64,000 nt of DNA from contig NZ_FKLA01000007.1 of the NCBI RefSeq assembly GCF_900078395.1, forward strand, positions 225,924 to 289,923, read 5' to 3'. The notes under the pieces are model-generated. The model saw only the letters and a program-made list of their open reading frames with translations, did no database searches and was not told the origin of the DNA. Within the stretch, counting starts at the first letter, position 1; the number at the start of each line of letters is the position of its first letter. The translations under genes and the position numbers were made by a program. Positions 18,954 to 27,263 of the stretch are shown here, piece after piece. Origin of the DNA: Anaerotruncus rubiinfantis. GTDB lineage: Bacteria; Bacillota; Clostridia; Oscillospirales; Ruminococcaceae.

Positions 18954-19529
18954 ATGAATCTCATCTTTGGCGGAATGATTCTTTTTTCATTTGTGTTCGC
19001 CTGTCTGACAGGCCGGATCGATCAGCTTTCCCAAGCGGTGCTCGAACAGTCCCAAGGCGCGGTAACACTGGTTTTGTCGTTGCTGGGAATGCTTTGCCTC
19101 TGGAGTGGGCTGATGAAAGTTGCGCAGGAAGCGGGTCTTACGAAACATTTGTGTAAAGCGCTTTCACCCATCACCAGAATTCTTTTTCGCGGGCTCGATC
19201 CGAACGGAGCGGCGGCCAGCGCCATCTCGATGAATATGGTGGCAAATCTGCTCGGTCTTGGCAATGCGGCCACGCCGCTGGGTATCAAGGCGATGTGTGA
19301 AATGGCGAAGGAGGAACACGCAGGGATCAGCGCAACCAACAATATGGCGATGCTGGTCGTGCTGAACACCGCCTCAATCCAGCTCATTCCCACGACCACA
19401 GCGCTGCTGCGCATGCAGAACGGTTCTGCCGCGCCGATGGAAATCCTGCCGCCCGTGTGGATCGCCTCGGCGGTATCGATTACAGTAGGGGTTGTGATGG
19501 CGCGGCTGCTCGCGCCGTTTTGGAGGTGA
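18954..19529 (+). CDS. spmA: Spore maturation protein A
   Basis: 191 residues, hydrophobic, about five membrane helices, nucleoside-recognition (Gate) fold. Visible family stretches: ACLTGRIDQLSQAVLEQSQG, KALSPITRILFRGLDPNG and SMNMVANLLGLGNAATPLGI. In Bacillus SpmA and SpmB are needed for full dehydration of the spore core. The length matches the family. A weaker ribosome binding site GAGGTGG lies 12 bases upstream. spmB follows after four bases. Confidence 0.93.
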   Translation: MNLIFGGMILFSFVFACLTGRIDQLSQAVLEQSQGAVTLVLSLLGMLCLWSGLMKVAQEAGLTKHLCKALSPITRILFRGLDPNGAAASAISMNMVANLLGLGNAATPLGIKAMCEMAKEEHAGISATNNMAMLVVLNTASIQLIPTTTALLRMQNGSAAPMEILPPVWIASAVSITVGVVMARLLAPFWR

Positions 19530-19533
19530 AGGG

Positions 19534-20067
19534 ATGAACGGGATGCTGATGAACTTGGGAACGCTGATGGTCCCGCTGACCGTTGCGGGGATTATCGGCT
19601 ATGCCTTTGTAAAAGGCGTCCCGGTCTTTGAAACCTTTGTGGAAGGCGCGAAGGAGGGGCTCGAAGTCGCGGTGAACATCCTGCCCGCGCTGGTGGGACT
19701 GATCACCGCGGTTGGGATGTTCAAGGTATCCGGCGGACTCGATCTGCTCACCTGGGCGCTCGAACCGTTTGGGAAGCTGCTTGGCCTGCCGCGGGAGGTG
19801 CTGCCGCTGGCGCTTTTGCGGCCGGTTTCGGGCAGCGGCGCGCTTGTAATCTTTAACGACCTGATCTCTACATACGGCCCGGACAGCTTGATCGGCCGGA
19901 TTGCGAGCGTGATGCAGGGCTCCACCGAGACCACGTTCTATACCATTGCGCTCTATTATGGCGCCGCCGGGATCAAAAACACCCGGCACACGGTCCCGGC
20001 GGCGTTGTCCGCCGATCTGACGGGGTTCATCATGTCGGCGTTCATGGTACGGCTGTTCTTCTATTGA
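19534..20067 (+). CDS. spmB: Spore maturation protein B
   Basis: 177 residues, membrane protein of the same Gate-fold family as SpmA. Visible: FVEGAKEGLEVAVNILPALV, PREVLPLALLRPVSGSGALV and MQGSTETTFYTIALYYGAAG, which define SpmB. It acts together with SpmA in spore core dehydration. The start follows spmA by four bases with GAGGTGAAGGG upstream, so the two are co-translated. Downstream lies a long repeat-filled gap. Confidence 0.93.
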   Translation: MNGMLMNLGTLMVPLTVAGIIGYAFVKGVPVFETFVEGAKEGLEVAVNILPALVGLITAVGMFKVSGGLDLLTWALEPFGKLLGLPREVLPLALLRPVSGSGALVIFNDLISTYGPDSLIGRIASVMQGSTETTFYTIALYYGAAGIKNTRHTVPAALSADLTGFIMSAFMVRLFFY

Positions 20068-20501
20068 TGCGCGTTTCGCCGCGCCATCGCTTTATGCGCG
20101 TTTCGCCGCGCACCACGAGGCCCTTTCTTGCTCGTGCAAGAAAGGGCCGAAAGAACACGCCGAAGGGGCTAGCCGCCCCTTCGGAAACCCCGCAGGCGCC
20201 TTGCCAGAACCTGCGCCGTCTATGCATCCAATGAAACGGTCAGCTCAGGACTGAATGCTGTGCTATGCGCTCCCCGCATTTATCTGTCCGGAATCTCATT
20301 TCAAAGTTTTACTCGATTTTTTTCAAAAAATTGCGGGGGTCACGGGGGCAGCGCCCCCGCGGCTTGCGCCGCAGCGCCACTTGAAGCGATTTTTCGGTTC
20401 CTTTTTCAAGAAAAAAGGAACGAGGAGCGGTGCTTAAATTCTGAGGGCACATATTGTCCTAAATCCACACAACATCCCCGTCACATGATATACTGGTCGC
20501 G
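20068..20501. repeat. Repeat-filled intergenic region; copy A of a dispersed palindromic element
   Basis: No gene was seen. Stem 1 is GGCCCTTTCTTGC (20119-20131) with its complement (20136-20148), then GAAAGAA. Stem 2 is CCGAAGGGG with CCCCTTCGG (about 20160-20184), then AAACCCCGCAGGCGCCTTGCC. The order and spacing match copy B at 54515-54610. GCGCGTTTCGCCGCGC occurs twice just before. Further hairpins lie at about 20336-20375 (GGGGGCAGCGCCCCC) and 20396-20421 (GGTTCC...GGAAC). Confidence 0.7.
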
Positions 20502-20510
20502 GTGATGAAA

Positions 20511-20732
20511 ATGATTCTAAGAATCCGGGACCTGCGCGAAGATCATGACAAAAAGCAGCGGGAGATTGCAAAGATCCTATTCGTCGCGCGGAACACCTAT
20601 TCCTCCTATGAACGGGGGCTCCGTGTGTTGTCGCTGGAATTGGCCGTCAAGCTGGCGGTCTATTACGACATCAGCCTGGATTATCTTGTCGGCCTGACCG
20701 ACATCCCAACCCCGCCGCCAAGAAAGAAATAA
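20511..20732 (+). CDS. Small XRE-family regulator
   Basis: About 73 residues, a single HTH_3 domain: LRIRDLREDHDKKQREIAKI, then FVARNTYSSYERGLRVLSLE and the closing YYDISLDYLVGLTD. It ends with a short proline-rich tail. It is a stand-alone DNA-binding repressor type. The start is uncertain: GTG 20502, ATG 20505 and ATG 20511 are all in frame and none has a strong ribosome binding site. A terminator follows within a few bases. Confidence 0.75.
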   Translation: MILRIRDLREDHDKKQREIAKILFVARNTYSSYERGLRVLSLELAVKLAVYYDISLDYLVGLTDIPTPPPRKK

Positions 20733-20762
20733 AAACGGTCCATGCGTTCGCATGGACCGTTT
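20733..20762. terminator. Terminator between the small XRE gene and the MmcQ/YjbR gene
   Basis: A perfect 14-bp inverted repeat (AAACGGTCCATGCG and complement) directly after the XRE stop codon. It also meets the end of the convergent gene at 20766. Confidence 0.75.
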
Positions 20763-20765
20763 CCG

Positions 20766-21128
20766 TTATCCGTTTGCAAGCTCGGCCTGCACCTTTTTCG
20801 GTAGGGCTTTCAGCATGGTCTGATAGGATTCCCGCAGCATTTCCTCCACAACCTCGTTTGGAACCGTCCCTTCGAGATGCAGCGAGTTCCAATGCGCTTT
20901 GTTCATGTAGTAACCGGGCACGATGTCCGCCGGATACTGCTTGCGCAGGAGTTCCCCATAGGGCGGCTCCAATTTCATGGTGAAGATCGGCCTGCCTTCC
21001 TTATTGGAAGCCATCATGGCGAACATCTTTCCGCCGAGGAAATACCGGTTTGCATCCCATTCTGGTTTGTAATCCTTTGTCACACCGTGCATTTTCATGC
21101 AGAAACCGTCGATCCACTCATAGTTCAT
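20766..21128 (-). CDS. MmcQ/YjbR family protein
   Basis: 120 residues, the usual family length. The stretches EWDANRYFLGGKMFAMMAS, IFTMKLEPPYGELLRKQYP and GYYMNKAHWNSLHLEG fit the MmcQ/YjbR (CyaY-like fold) family, annotated as DNA-binding-like but with no firm function. The ATG at 21128 has an AAGGATTTGAAAAG leader. It stands alone between two terminators, so it is probably monocistronic. Confidence 0.8.
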   Translation of the reverse strand: MNYEWIDGFCMKMHGVTKDYKPEWDANRYFLGGKMFAMMASNKEGRPIFTMKLEPPYGELLRKQYPADIVPGYYMNKAHWNSLHLEGTVPNEVVEEMLRESYQTMLKALPKKVQAELANG

Positions 21129-21152
21129 CTTTTCAAATCCTTCCGCTTATTA

Positions 21153-21192
21153 AAAACGGCGGCCTGGAATCTCCCGGGCCGCCGTTTTGTTT
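21153..21192. terminator. Terminator of trpS
   Basis: A 12-bp perfect stem (AAAACGGCGGCC, 21153-21164, with 21177-21188), T run on the minus strand as TTTTTAAT and on the plus strand as TTTTGTTTTT. Confidence 0.8.
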
Positions 21193-22209
21193 TTATCGGG
21201 GCAGAAAACCGATTTTTTTGTAGACCTTGTCAAGCGTGCGCTGGGAAAGCGCAAGCGCACGTTCTGCGCCCGCTTTGTAGCACTGCTCGAGATATGCTTT
21301 ATCCTTCATATAAGCGTCGAACCGCTCGCGCACCGGGCGCAGCGTTTCGGCGACCGCTTCACCGACCGCCATTTTGAAGTCGCCGTAGCCTTTGCCGGTA
21401 AATTCGTTTTCAATTTCCTCGTAGGACTTGCCAGTGACCACCGAATAGATTGACATCAGGTTGTTGATGCCGTCCTTGCCGTCGCGGTAAGCGACCAGCG
21501 CCTCCGAATCGGTGACAGCGCTTTTGAACTTTTTAATAATTGTCTCAGGCTTGTCAAGGATGGCGACGAAGGATTTCGGGTTGTCGTCCGATTTGGACAT
21601 CTTTTTGGTCGGGTCCTGCAGCGACATGACCTTTGCGGCAGTCTTGGGGATGTAGCCGTCCGGAATGGTGAACACATTCCCATAGATACCGTTGAAGCGC
21701 TGCGCGATGTTGCGGGCAAGCTCGAGATGCTGCTTCTGGTCGATGCCGACGGGAACGAGATCCGCCTGATAAAGCAGAATGTCCGCGGCCATCAGCACCG
21801 GATAGGTGAAGAGGCCCGCGTTGACGTTTTCCGGATGCTTTTGGGATTTATCCTTGAACTGGGTCATGCGGGAAAGCTCGCCGAACTGGGTGTAGCAGGA
21901 GAGCACCCAGGAGAGTTCCGCGTGGGTTTTCACATGGCTCTGGATGAAGGCGATCGATTTTTCCGGGTCAACGCCGCAGGCCAGGATCAGCGCGTAGGCG
22001 GCCAGCGTGTTCTCGCGCAGCGCTTTGGCATCCTGCCGAACGGTGATCGCGTGCTGGTTGACGATCGAATAACAGCAGTTGTATTCATCCTGCAGGGCGA
22101 CCCAGTTTTTTACCGCGCCCAGATAGTTGCCGAGCGTCATGATGCCGGTGGGCTGGATGCCCGAAAAGATAATCTTTTTATGTTCTTTTTGAACCTGGGT
22201 ATTTTCCAT
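21193..22209 (-). CDS. trpS: Tryptophanyl-tRNA synthetase
   Basis: 338 residues, class I synthetase that charges tRNA-Trp. The ATP-binding signature is FSGIQPTGIMTLGNYLGAV (HIGH counterpart) and the second is DPTKKMSKSDDN. The specificity region YPVLMAADILLYQADLVPVG and QKQHLELARNIAQRFN is present. The start is placed at ATG 22209 (MENTQVQK) with AAAGG upstream; an upstream TTG is less likely. It follows the aminotransferase gene by about 25 bases and may share its transcript. Confidence 0.95.
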   Translation of the reverse strand: MENTQVQKEHKKIIFSGIQPTGIMTLGNYLGAVKNWVALQDEYNCCYSIVNQHAITVRQDAKALRENTLAAYALILACGVDPEKSIAFIQSHVKTHAELSWVLSCYTQFGELSRMTQFKDKSQKHPENVNAGLFTYPVLMAADILLYQADLVPVGIDQKQHLELARNIAQRFNGIYGNVFTIPDGYIPKTAAKVMSLQDPTKKMSKSDDNPKSFVAILDKPETIIKKFKSAVTDSEALVAYRDGKDGINNLMSIYSVVTGKSYEEIENEFTGKGYGDFKMAVGEAVAETLRPVRERFDAYMKDKAYLEQCYKAGAERALALSQRTLDKVYKKIGFLPR

Positions 22210-22233
22210 CAATAACAACCTTTCTGTGTGCGG

Positions 22234-23421
22234 TTAAAAAAGTTCGCGGGTCAGCTTGCCCAGCCGTTTGATGCCTTCGACGATGCCTTCGTCAGTTGGA
22301 GTGGTGAAGTTCATGCGGAACGACCGGCAGGGGTCGGTTTCTTTTGCCAGAAACGCTACGCCAGGCACGACCGCGACCTTTTCCGCGATGCCGCGGTTGC
22401 AGAAATCGATCATGTCCGCGCCTTTGGGCAGGGTGCACCAGAGGAACATACCGCCCTCTGGACGGGTGTAGGCGATGCTCGGCGCGAATTCCGCCTGGAT
22501 GCCGTCGAGCATCAGCGAAAGCTTACCGCGGTAGAGGCTGCGGATCTTCTCGATATGCGCCGCGAGGTCGCAGGTGGAAAGGAACCGCTCGGCGATCATC
22601 TGTACGAGAATGGGGGTGTGGACATCGGCGCACTGTTTGCCGACGGTCATCTTTTCGATGATCGGTTTCGGAGCCAGCACAAAGCCGACGCGGATGCCCG
22701 GGGCGAGGATCTTCGAGAAACTGCCGATATAGATGACCTGGCCCGCGTCGTCGAAGGATTTGATTGACGGGAGCGGCGTACCGGAATACCGCAGGTCGCC
22801 ATAGGGGTTGTCCTCGAGGATCATGACATTATATTTTTTGGCGAGCCGCAGAACTTCCCGCCGTTTGGCCTCACTGGTGGTGATGCCGGTCGGATTCTGA
22901 AAATTCGGGATGAGGTAGAGCAGTTTGACGTTCGGCTGTTCCTGCATGGCCTTTTCGAGCTTTTCCAAGTTGATGCCGTCCGATTCCATCTCGACGCCCA
23001 CGAGGTTGCAGTGGTAGGAGCGGAAGCAGTTGAGCACGCCGACAAAGGACGGGTCCTCGCAGAGCACCGTGTCCCCCTCGTTGACGAGCGCCTTGGTCGC
23101 AAGGTCGGCGCCCTGCTGTGCGCCCGAGATGATGATTAGGTCGTTGTCCTTGGTGGGGATGCCATAGTGGTTTTCGAGCATCTCCTTGACCTTTTCGCGC
23201 AGCGCCGGATAGCCTTCCGTCACCGAATACTGCAGGGCGCCGATGGGGTTCTCCTGCAGGATGCCGGCGGTGATGCGGCGAACTTCCTCCACCGGAAAAG
23301 CGTCTGGAGCGGGATTGCCGGCGGCAAACGGGATGATGGCGGGATTGGCGGTCGCCTTTAAAATCTCGCGCACGAGAGAAGGCTGCATAGCAGCCATCCT
23401 GTCAGAAAATTGGTAGTTCAT
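22234..23421 (-). CDS. PLP-dependent aminotransferase, class I/II (2-aminoadipate/MocR-like branch)
   Basis: 395 residues, fold type I. The PLP lysine is in YIGSFSKILAPGIRVG. Other family points are PFAAGNPAPDAFPVEEV, LQYSVTEGYPALREKV, the ISGAQQGADLATKAL PLP-phosphate region, YLIPNFQNPTGITTS and MILEDNPYGDLRYSG. The pattern fits the LysN/ARO8-like group that acts on 2-aminoadipate, aromatic or branched amino acids; the substrate is not determined here. Strong ribosome binding site GGAAAGGATCC precedes ATG 23421. It is upstream of trpS on the same strand. Confidence 0.88.
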   Translation of the reverse strand: MNYQFSDRMAAMQPSLVREILKATANPAIIPFAAGNPAPDAFPVEEVRRITAGILQENPIGALQYSVTEGYPALREKVKEMLENHYGIPTKDNDLIIISGAQQGADLATKALVNEGDTVLCEDPSFVGVLNCFRSYHCNLVGVEMESDGINLEKLEKAMQEQPNVKLLYLIPNFQNPTGITTSEAKRREVLRLAKKYNVMILEDNPYGDLRYSGTPLPSIKSFDDAGQVIYIGSFSKILAPGIRVGFVLAPKPIIEKMTVGKQCADVHTPILVQMIAERFLSTCDLAAHIEKIRSLYRGKLSLMLDGIQAEFAPSIAYTRPEGGMFLWCTLPKGADMIDFCNRGIAEKVAVVPGVAFLAKETDPCRSFRMNFTTPTDEGIVEGIKRLGKLTRELF

Positions 23422-23627
23422 AAATAGGATCCTTTCCGCCGGGTGTCCGGCCTGATTCTTTCACGATTCAAACTACCCCTCATTTTACCACAGGATATCC
23501 CGCATTTCAATGCGGGAATGCGGGTTCCTCTGTTTGAATTTTTGCGCAGGGAGCCTGCTTTTCGTTTCCTTTTCCAGGACAAACAAAGACAGTCACTTTA
23601 GAATCGTGACTGCCCAATAAGTGGAGG

Positions 23628-23942
23628 CTATCGATCTTTCCTTCGATAAATCCGTATACCATAAACCAGATAAAACACACAAAGGATGATTCCGGACGGC
23701 CCTTCAATATTGATGATCTGACCGGTGTATTGGGTGCTCATATAAATCAACACAGCCCCCACAAAAATGCCTGGAAAGCAGCCCCACCATTGTTTTTGAG
23801 TCAAAAGGCCCCCTGAAAGGAACAACAGCGCAACACACCCCCATGCAAAAGGGTTGATGGCACGAAAGCTTCCGAAAAATCCAATGACACAATAAAACAG
23901 CAATGCAAGGACTCCCGGGACAAAACAGGTCATTTTTTTCAC
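23628..23942 (-). CDS. Small membrane protein, unknown function
   Basis: 104 residues with about three to four hydrophobic helices (residues 5-27, 31-47, 52-72, 80-97) and a basic C-terminus (YRRKDR). No family is recognised. The probable start is GTG 23942, which has AGGAAGG nine bases upstream; ATG 23933 is an alternative. A small hairpin (AGTCAC...GTGACT, about 23591-23614) lies after the stop. It stands alone and is somewhat less GC-rich than its neighbours. Confidence 0.55.
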   Translation of the reverse strand: MKKMTCFVPGVLALLFYCVIGFFGSFRAINPFAWGCVALLFLSGGLLTQKQWWGCFPGIFVGAVLIYMSTQYTGQIINIEGPSGIILCVFYLVYGIRIYRRKDR

Positions 23943-24089
23943 TCTGTAATACCTTCCTGGTTTTATTCACGATACAGCTGAATTGTTTGCAGTGCAAACG
24001 ACTGGTGAAATCGGCGTTTCTGCCAGACACCGATGATCAAAAGAGAAAATGCGGGTTCTCCTTGCGGTATGGATGCCGTTTCAGGCGGG

Positions 24090-24596
24090 TCACAAATTAC
24101 TGCCCGGATGACTTTGGGACGGGGTCAGTTCGATGGCCTGTTTGCCGGTCATGTGTTCGACCGTCAATTCGACCATGCACAGCCGTGCAAATTGCCGTTC
24201 GATCTCCTCCCCGCGGCCCTCTCCCTGATCCGGGGAATACTTTTCCGCGAGCTTATCGATGGCGCGCCTCTTCTGCGCGTCGTCCTCGAGAACGCGGGCC
24301 TTTCCAAAGACGATTGCGCTTCTGAAAAGGGTGGTGTATTTTTCAGGAACCACCTGATCCTGATCGATCACGCAAAAGGACACCCGGCCATCTTTTGTAA
24401 TCGCGTCCAGCTTGTGACCGGTTTTTGCGCAGTGGAAATAGATTTTGGAATCCGCGTAAACATAACTGAGCGGCACGGCGTAGGGATAGCCGCCGTCGCC
24501 AATTACCGCGAGCACGCCGGATGTCCCGCGCTTGAGGATGGCGGCGGTTTCTTCCGGGGATAACAGTTGTTTTTTGCGGCGCATTTCTCTGAACAT
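24090..24596 (-). CDS. Pyridoxamine 5'-phosphate oxidase-family flavin-binding protein
   Basis: 168 residues. The split-barrel FMN-binding pattern is RRKKQLLSPEETAAILKRG, then GVLAVIGDGGYPYAVPLSYV and KIYFHCAKTGHKLDAI, ending with VFGKARVLEDDAQKRRA. This fits the NimA-like/PNPOx-like group (COG3467). It is probably an FMN-dependent reductase or flavin carrier; the substrate is not known. ATG 24596 (MFREMRRKK) has GGAGGA upstream; the frame continues to 24662 but without family-like sequence. Confidence 0.8.
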   Translation of the reverse strand: MFREMRRKKQLLSPEETAAILKRGTSGVLAVIGDGGYPYAVPLSYVYADSKIYFHCAKTGHKLDAITKDGRVSFCVIDQDQVVPEKYTTLFRSAIVFGKARVLEDDAQKRRAIDKLAEKYSPDQGEGRGEEIERQFARLCMVELTVEHMTGKQAIELTPSQSHPGSNL

Positions 24597-24773
24597 CTGG
24601 ATTTTCCTCCACGAATAAAATTTATCAATGATGAGTTTAACACAGAATTCCGCCGGATACAACGCCGCATGCGGATAAAATGGGCTGCGGCGCGGCGCAT
24701 CGCTTCCCCAAGAGCGTTTTTGGAGGCATGGATTTTGTGACTGCCAGGCAAAAAAATCGGACAGCCTCCCGAT

Positions 24774-24819
24774 TGCGACAAAATATGCAGATGCTCATAT
24801 CTACAATGGATTATACAAT
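24774..24819 (+). promoter_or_regulatory. Probable spoIIE promoter region with Spo0A-box-like site
   Basis: TGCGACAAAA at 24774-24783 is the reverse complement of TTTTGTCGCA, one base from a Spo0A box (TTTTGTCGAA). TACAAT occurs at 24802-24807 and again at 24814-24819, before the ribosome binding site. In Bacillus, spoIIE is activated by Spo0A; the assignment here is by analogy. Confidence 0.4.
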
Positions 24820-24858
24820 ATGGATAACCTAGTATCCTATGAGAAAAAGGTGACAATT

Positions 24859-27189
24859 ATGCAAAACAGCGTAAGACCCGGCGGGATCGCCCTGATGGAA
24901 CGTGCGCGCCAATCGCTGCGCGCGCACCGGATGGGTGCGGCGTATCTGGGCTATATCCTCGTCGGGTTCGTATCCGCGAATGCGTTTGTGCTGGGGGGCC
25001 TCGCGCCGTTCGGAGTGGCTTTCGCGTCGGCCGCGAAAGCCAAATATGCCGCCGCCGCGACGCTTGGCGCGGCGCTCGGATACTTGCTCTCATTCGACGT
25101 GATGGGCAATATCAAATATGTGATCGCCATGCTGCTGGTATTCCTTATCCGGTGGGGGCTTTCCACCTCCAGCCTCACCAAATGGACAAGGGTCTCCCGC
25201 CAGCTCATCTGCGCGGTGTCGCTTGGGACGCCCTCGCTCGCGATCACCTTTGTGACCGGCGGCAGCGTCTACGACGCGGTGCTTGGGATTTCCGAAGTGA
25301 TGCTTGCCTGCTGTGCCTCATACTTTTTTTCCCGCACCATCGAAGCGTTTGACCTTGGCATTGACAACCTCAAGCAGACGGATATCACCTCCATCCTGAT
25401 CACCTTCTGCATCATCATCCTCGCGCTCATCAACCTGACCGTCTTTGGCCTTTCAATCGGCAGGGTCCTCGCCGTCACAGTGATCCTGCTCGCCGCGCAG
25501 TTCGCCCGGGAAGCGGGCGGAGCAATCGCCGGAGTCGCCGCCGGGGTGGCTGCCGGGATCCTTGGCGGCAGCCACTCCTTCCTGATGGGCACCTATGGCT
25601 TTGGCGGACTGCTTGCCGGCGTGTTTGCGCCGCTTGGACGGCTGGCTTCGGCGGGGGCGTTCATCCTTGTAAACCTTTTCGCACTGCTTGCTTCCCGCGC
25701 GTTTGCGGGGCAGAATCTGCTCGTCGAAATCTTCATCGCCGGCGTTATCGTCATGCTGATTCCGCCGCGTCTGGTGCAGTCTTTCCTGCATCGTGCGCCG
25801 CAGGGCGAGGCGGTCGCGGGGGAAACCTACAAGGCGCTGCTCGCCAACCGGATCGGTTATGTTTCCCAGGCGCTGCGGGAGGTGGCCGATACCACCCGGC
25901 AGGTAAATGAGAAGCTTTCCGGGCTGGTGAGCGGCGACGTTTCCTCGGTTTACCAGTGCGCTGCGGATCAGATCTGCCGGGACTGCGCGCGAAAAACCAC
26001 CTGCTGGCAGTTAAAATATACCGATACCTGCAATATCTTTAACGATATGATCACAATCCTGCGGCGCAAAGGCGCAGTCACGCTGGGGGACTATCCGGAA
26101 TATTTTTCCGCCGCCTGCCAGCATCTGCCCGAACTCAACGGCAGGATCAACCAGCTGTTCTGTGAGTTTGCAGCGCGGGAAAGCATGCGGCGCAAGGTGG
26201 CGCAGGTGCGCGGAGTAGTCACCGATCAGTTTGAAGGCATGGCGCTGATGATCGATTCAATGGGCCGTGAGCTTGACGGGCTGGCCACCCAGGACAATGC
26301 AACCGCCGGGAAGGTGCGGGAATATATGCATACCATGAAGGTTTTTCCGGACAGGGTCTCCTGCGTGGTGGACGGGGAGGCCAACATGACGCTTGAGATG
26401 ACCATTCCGGTCTACAAGCTCACACGGCTTGATATGACCGAGCTCACGCTGACCCTTTCAGATATCTGCGGGCGGGATTTTGACCTGCCTTCCCAGCGCG
26501 GGCATGCCGTGCAGACACTGACTACGCTGGTGTTTACCGAAAAGGCGACCTATACGGTGAAGTGGGGCGCGACTCAGCTCGGGAACAGCAGTTCACGGCT
26601 CTGCGGGGACAGCTACAGCTATGTGGACAGCCGTACAGGCCATGTGAACCTGATCCTTTCGGACGGGATGGGCAGCGGGGGAGCGGCGGCGGTCGATTCG
26701 ACCATGACCGCCGAACTTCTGAAGCGGCTGATTGAGGCGGGCGTAAGCCTCGACGCGGCGCTCAAACTGGTCAATTCCGCGCTGCTTGTGAAGTCCGGGG
26801 ACGAATCGCTTGCCACCATCGATATCACCGGAATCGATCTCTACACCGGCAAAGTGGAATTCTACAAAGCGGGCGCGGCGCCGACCTTCCTGCGAAAATC
26901 CGGTAAAGGCGGCTATGTGGAGTCGAGCTCGCTGCCGGTTGGTATCCTGGGGGGCGTTAGCTTTGAACGAAACGCGATCACCCTGCGGGACGGCGATTGG
27001 ATCGTCATGGTTTCGGACGGCGCGGTCGCAAGCGGCTACGAGTGGATCATATCAGATATCGAGCACTTTGAGGGCGACGACCCGAAAGAGCTTTCTGAAC
27101 GGCTTGCCGCCGCGGCCAAATGCCGCCGCAGCGACGGGCATGAGGACGATATCACGGTGATCGCCGCCCTGCTCGAACGGGGGATCTGA
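24859..27189 (+). CDS. spoIIE: Stage II sporulation protein E (sporulation phosphatase)
   Basis: 776 residues. The first ~330 residues hold about ten transmembrane helices. A central region with several cysteines (YQCAADQICRDCARKTTCWQ) and the FtsZ-interaction part follow. The C-terminal PP2C phosphatase domain has SSRLCGDSYSYVDSRTG, the metal motif LSDGMGSGGAA and WIVMVSDGAVASGYEW. SpoIIE dephosphorylates SpoIIAA to activate sigma-F in the forespore and helps in polar division. Start ATG 24859 has AAGGTGA; the frame opens 39 bases earlier. A bidirectional terminator follows. Confidence 0.95.
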   Translation: MQNSVRPGGIALMERARQSLRAHRMGAAYLGYILVGFVSANAFVLGGLAPFGVAFASAAKAKYAAAATLGAALGYLLSFDVMGNIKYVIAMLLVFLIRWGLSTSSLTKWTRVSRQLICAVSLGTPSLAITFVTGGSVYDAVLGISEVMLACCASYFFSRTIEAFDLGIDNLKQTDITSILITFCIIILALINLTVFGLSIGRVLAVTVILLAAQFAREAGGAIAGVAAGVAAGILGGSHSFLMGTYGFGGLLAGVFAPLGRLASAGAFILVNLFALLASRAFAGQNLLVEIFIAGVIVMLIPPRLVQSFLHRAPQGEAVAGETYKALLANRIGYVSQALREVADTTRQVNEKLSGLVSGDVSSVYQCAADQICRDCARKTTCWQLKYTDTCNIFNDMITILRRKGAVTLGDYPEYFSAACQHLPELNGRINQLFCEFAARESMRRKVAQVRGVVTDQFEGMALMIDSMGRELDGLATQDNATAGKVREYMHTMKVFPDRVSCVVDGEANMTLEMTIPVYKLTRLDMTELTLTLSDICGRDFDLPSQRGHAVQTLTTLVFTEKATYTVKWGATQLGNSSSRLCGDSYSYVDSRTGHVNLILSDGMGSGGAAAVDSTMTAELLKRLIEAGVSLDAALKLVNSALLVKSGDESLATIDITGIDLYTGKVEFYKAGAAPTFLRKSGKGGYVESSSLPVGILGGVSFERNAITLRDGDWIVMVSDGAVASGYEWIISDIEHFEGDDPKELSERLAAAAKCRRSDGHEDDITVIAALLERGI

Positions 27190-27221
27190 TCTGTGCGCAG
27201 CGGGAGTAAGCGGGTTTGAAA

Positions 27222-27258
27222 AAGGCCGCCGGTACGAATGTACCGGCGGCCTTCATTT
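27222..27258. terminator. Bidirectional terminator after spoIIE
   Basis: A perfect 13-bp stem (AAGGCCGCCGGTA at 27222-27234 with 27241-27253), loop CGAATG, T-rich flanks on both strands. It separates spoIIE from the convergent gene at 27264. Confidence 0.85.
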
Positions 27259-27263
27259 TTATT

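Noticed and set aside
20068..20501. CRISPR array in the repeat-rich gap after spmB
   Set aside because: The repeats are palindromes of different sequence with no regular spacer length and no cas genes nearby.
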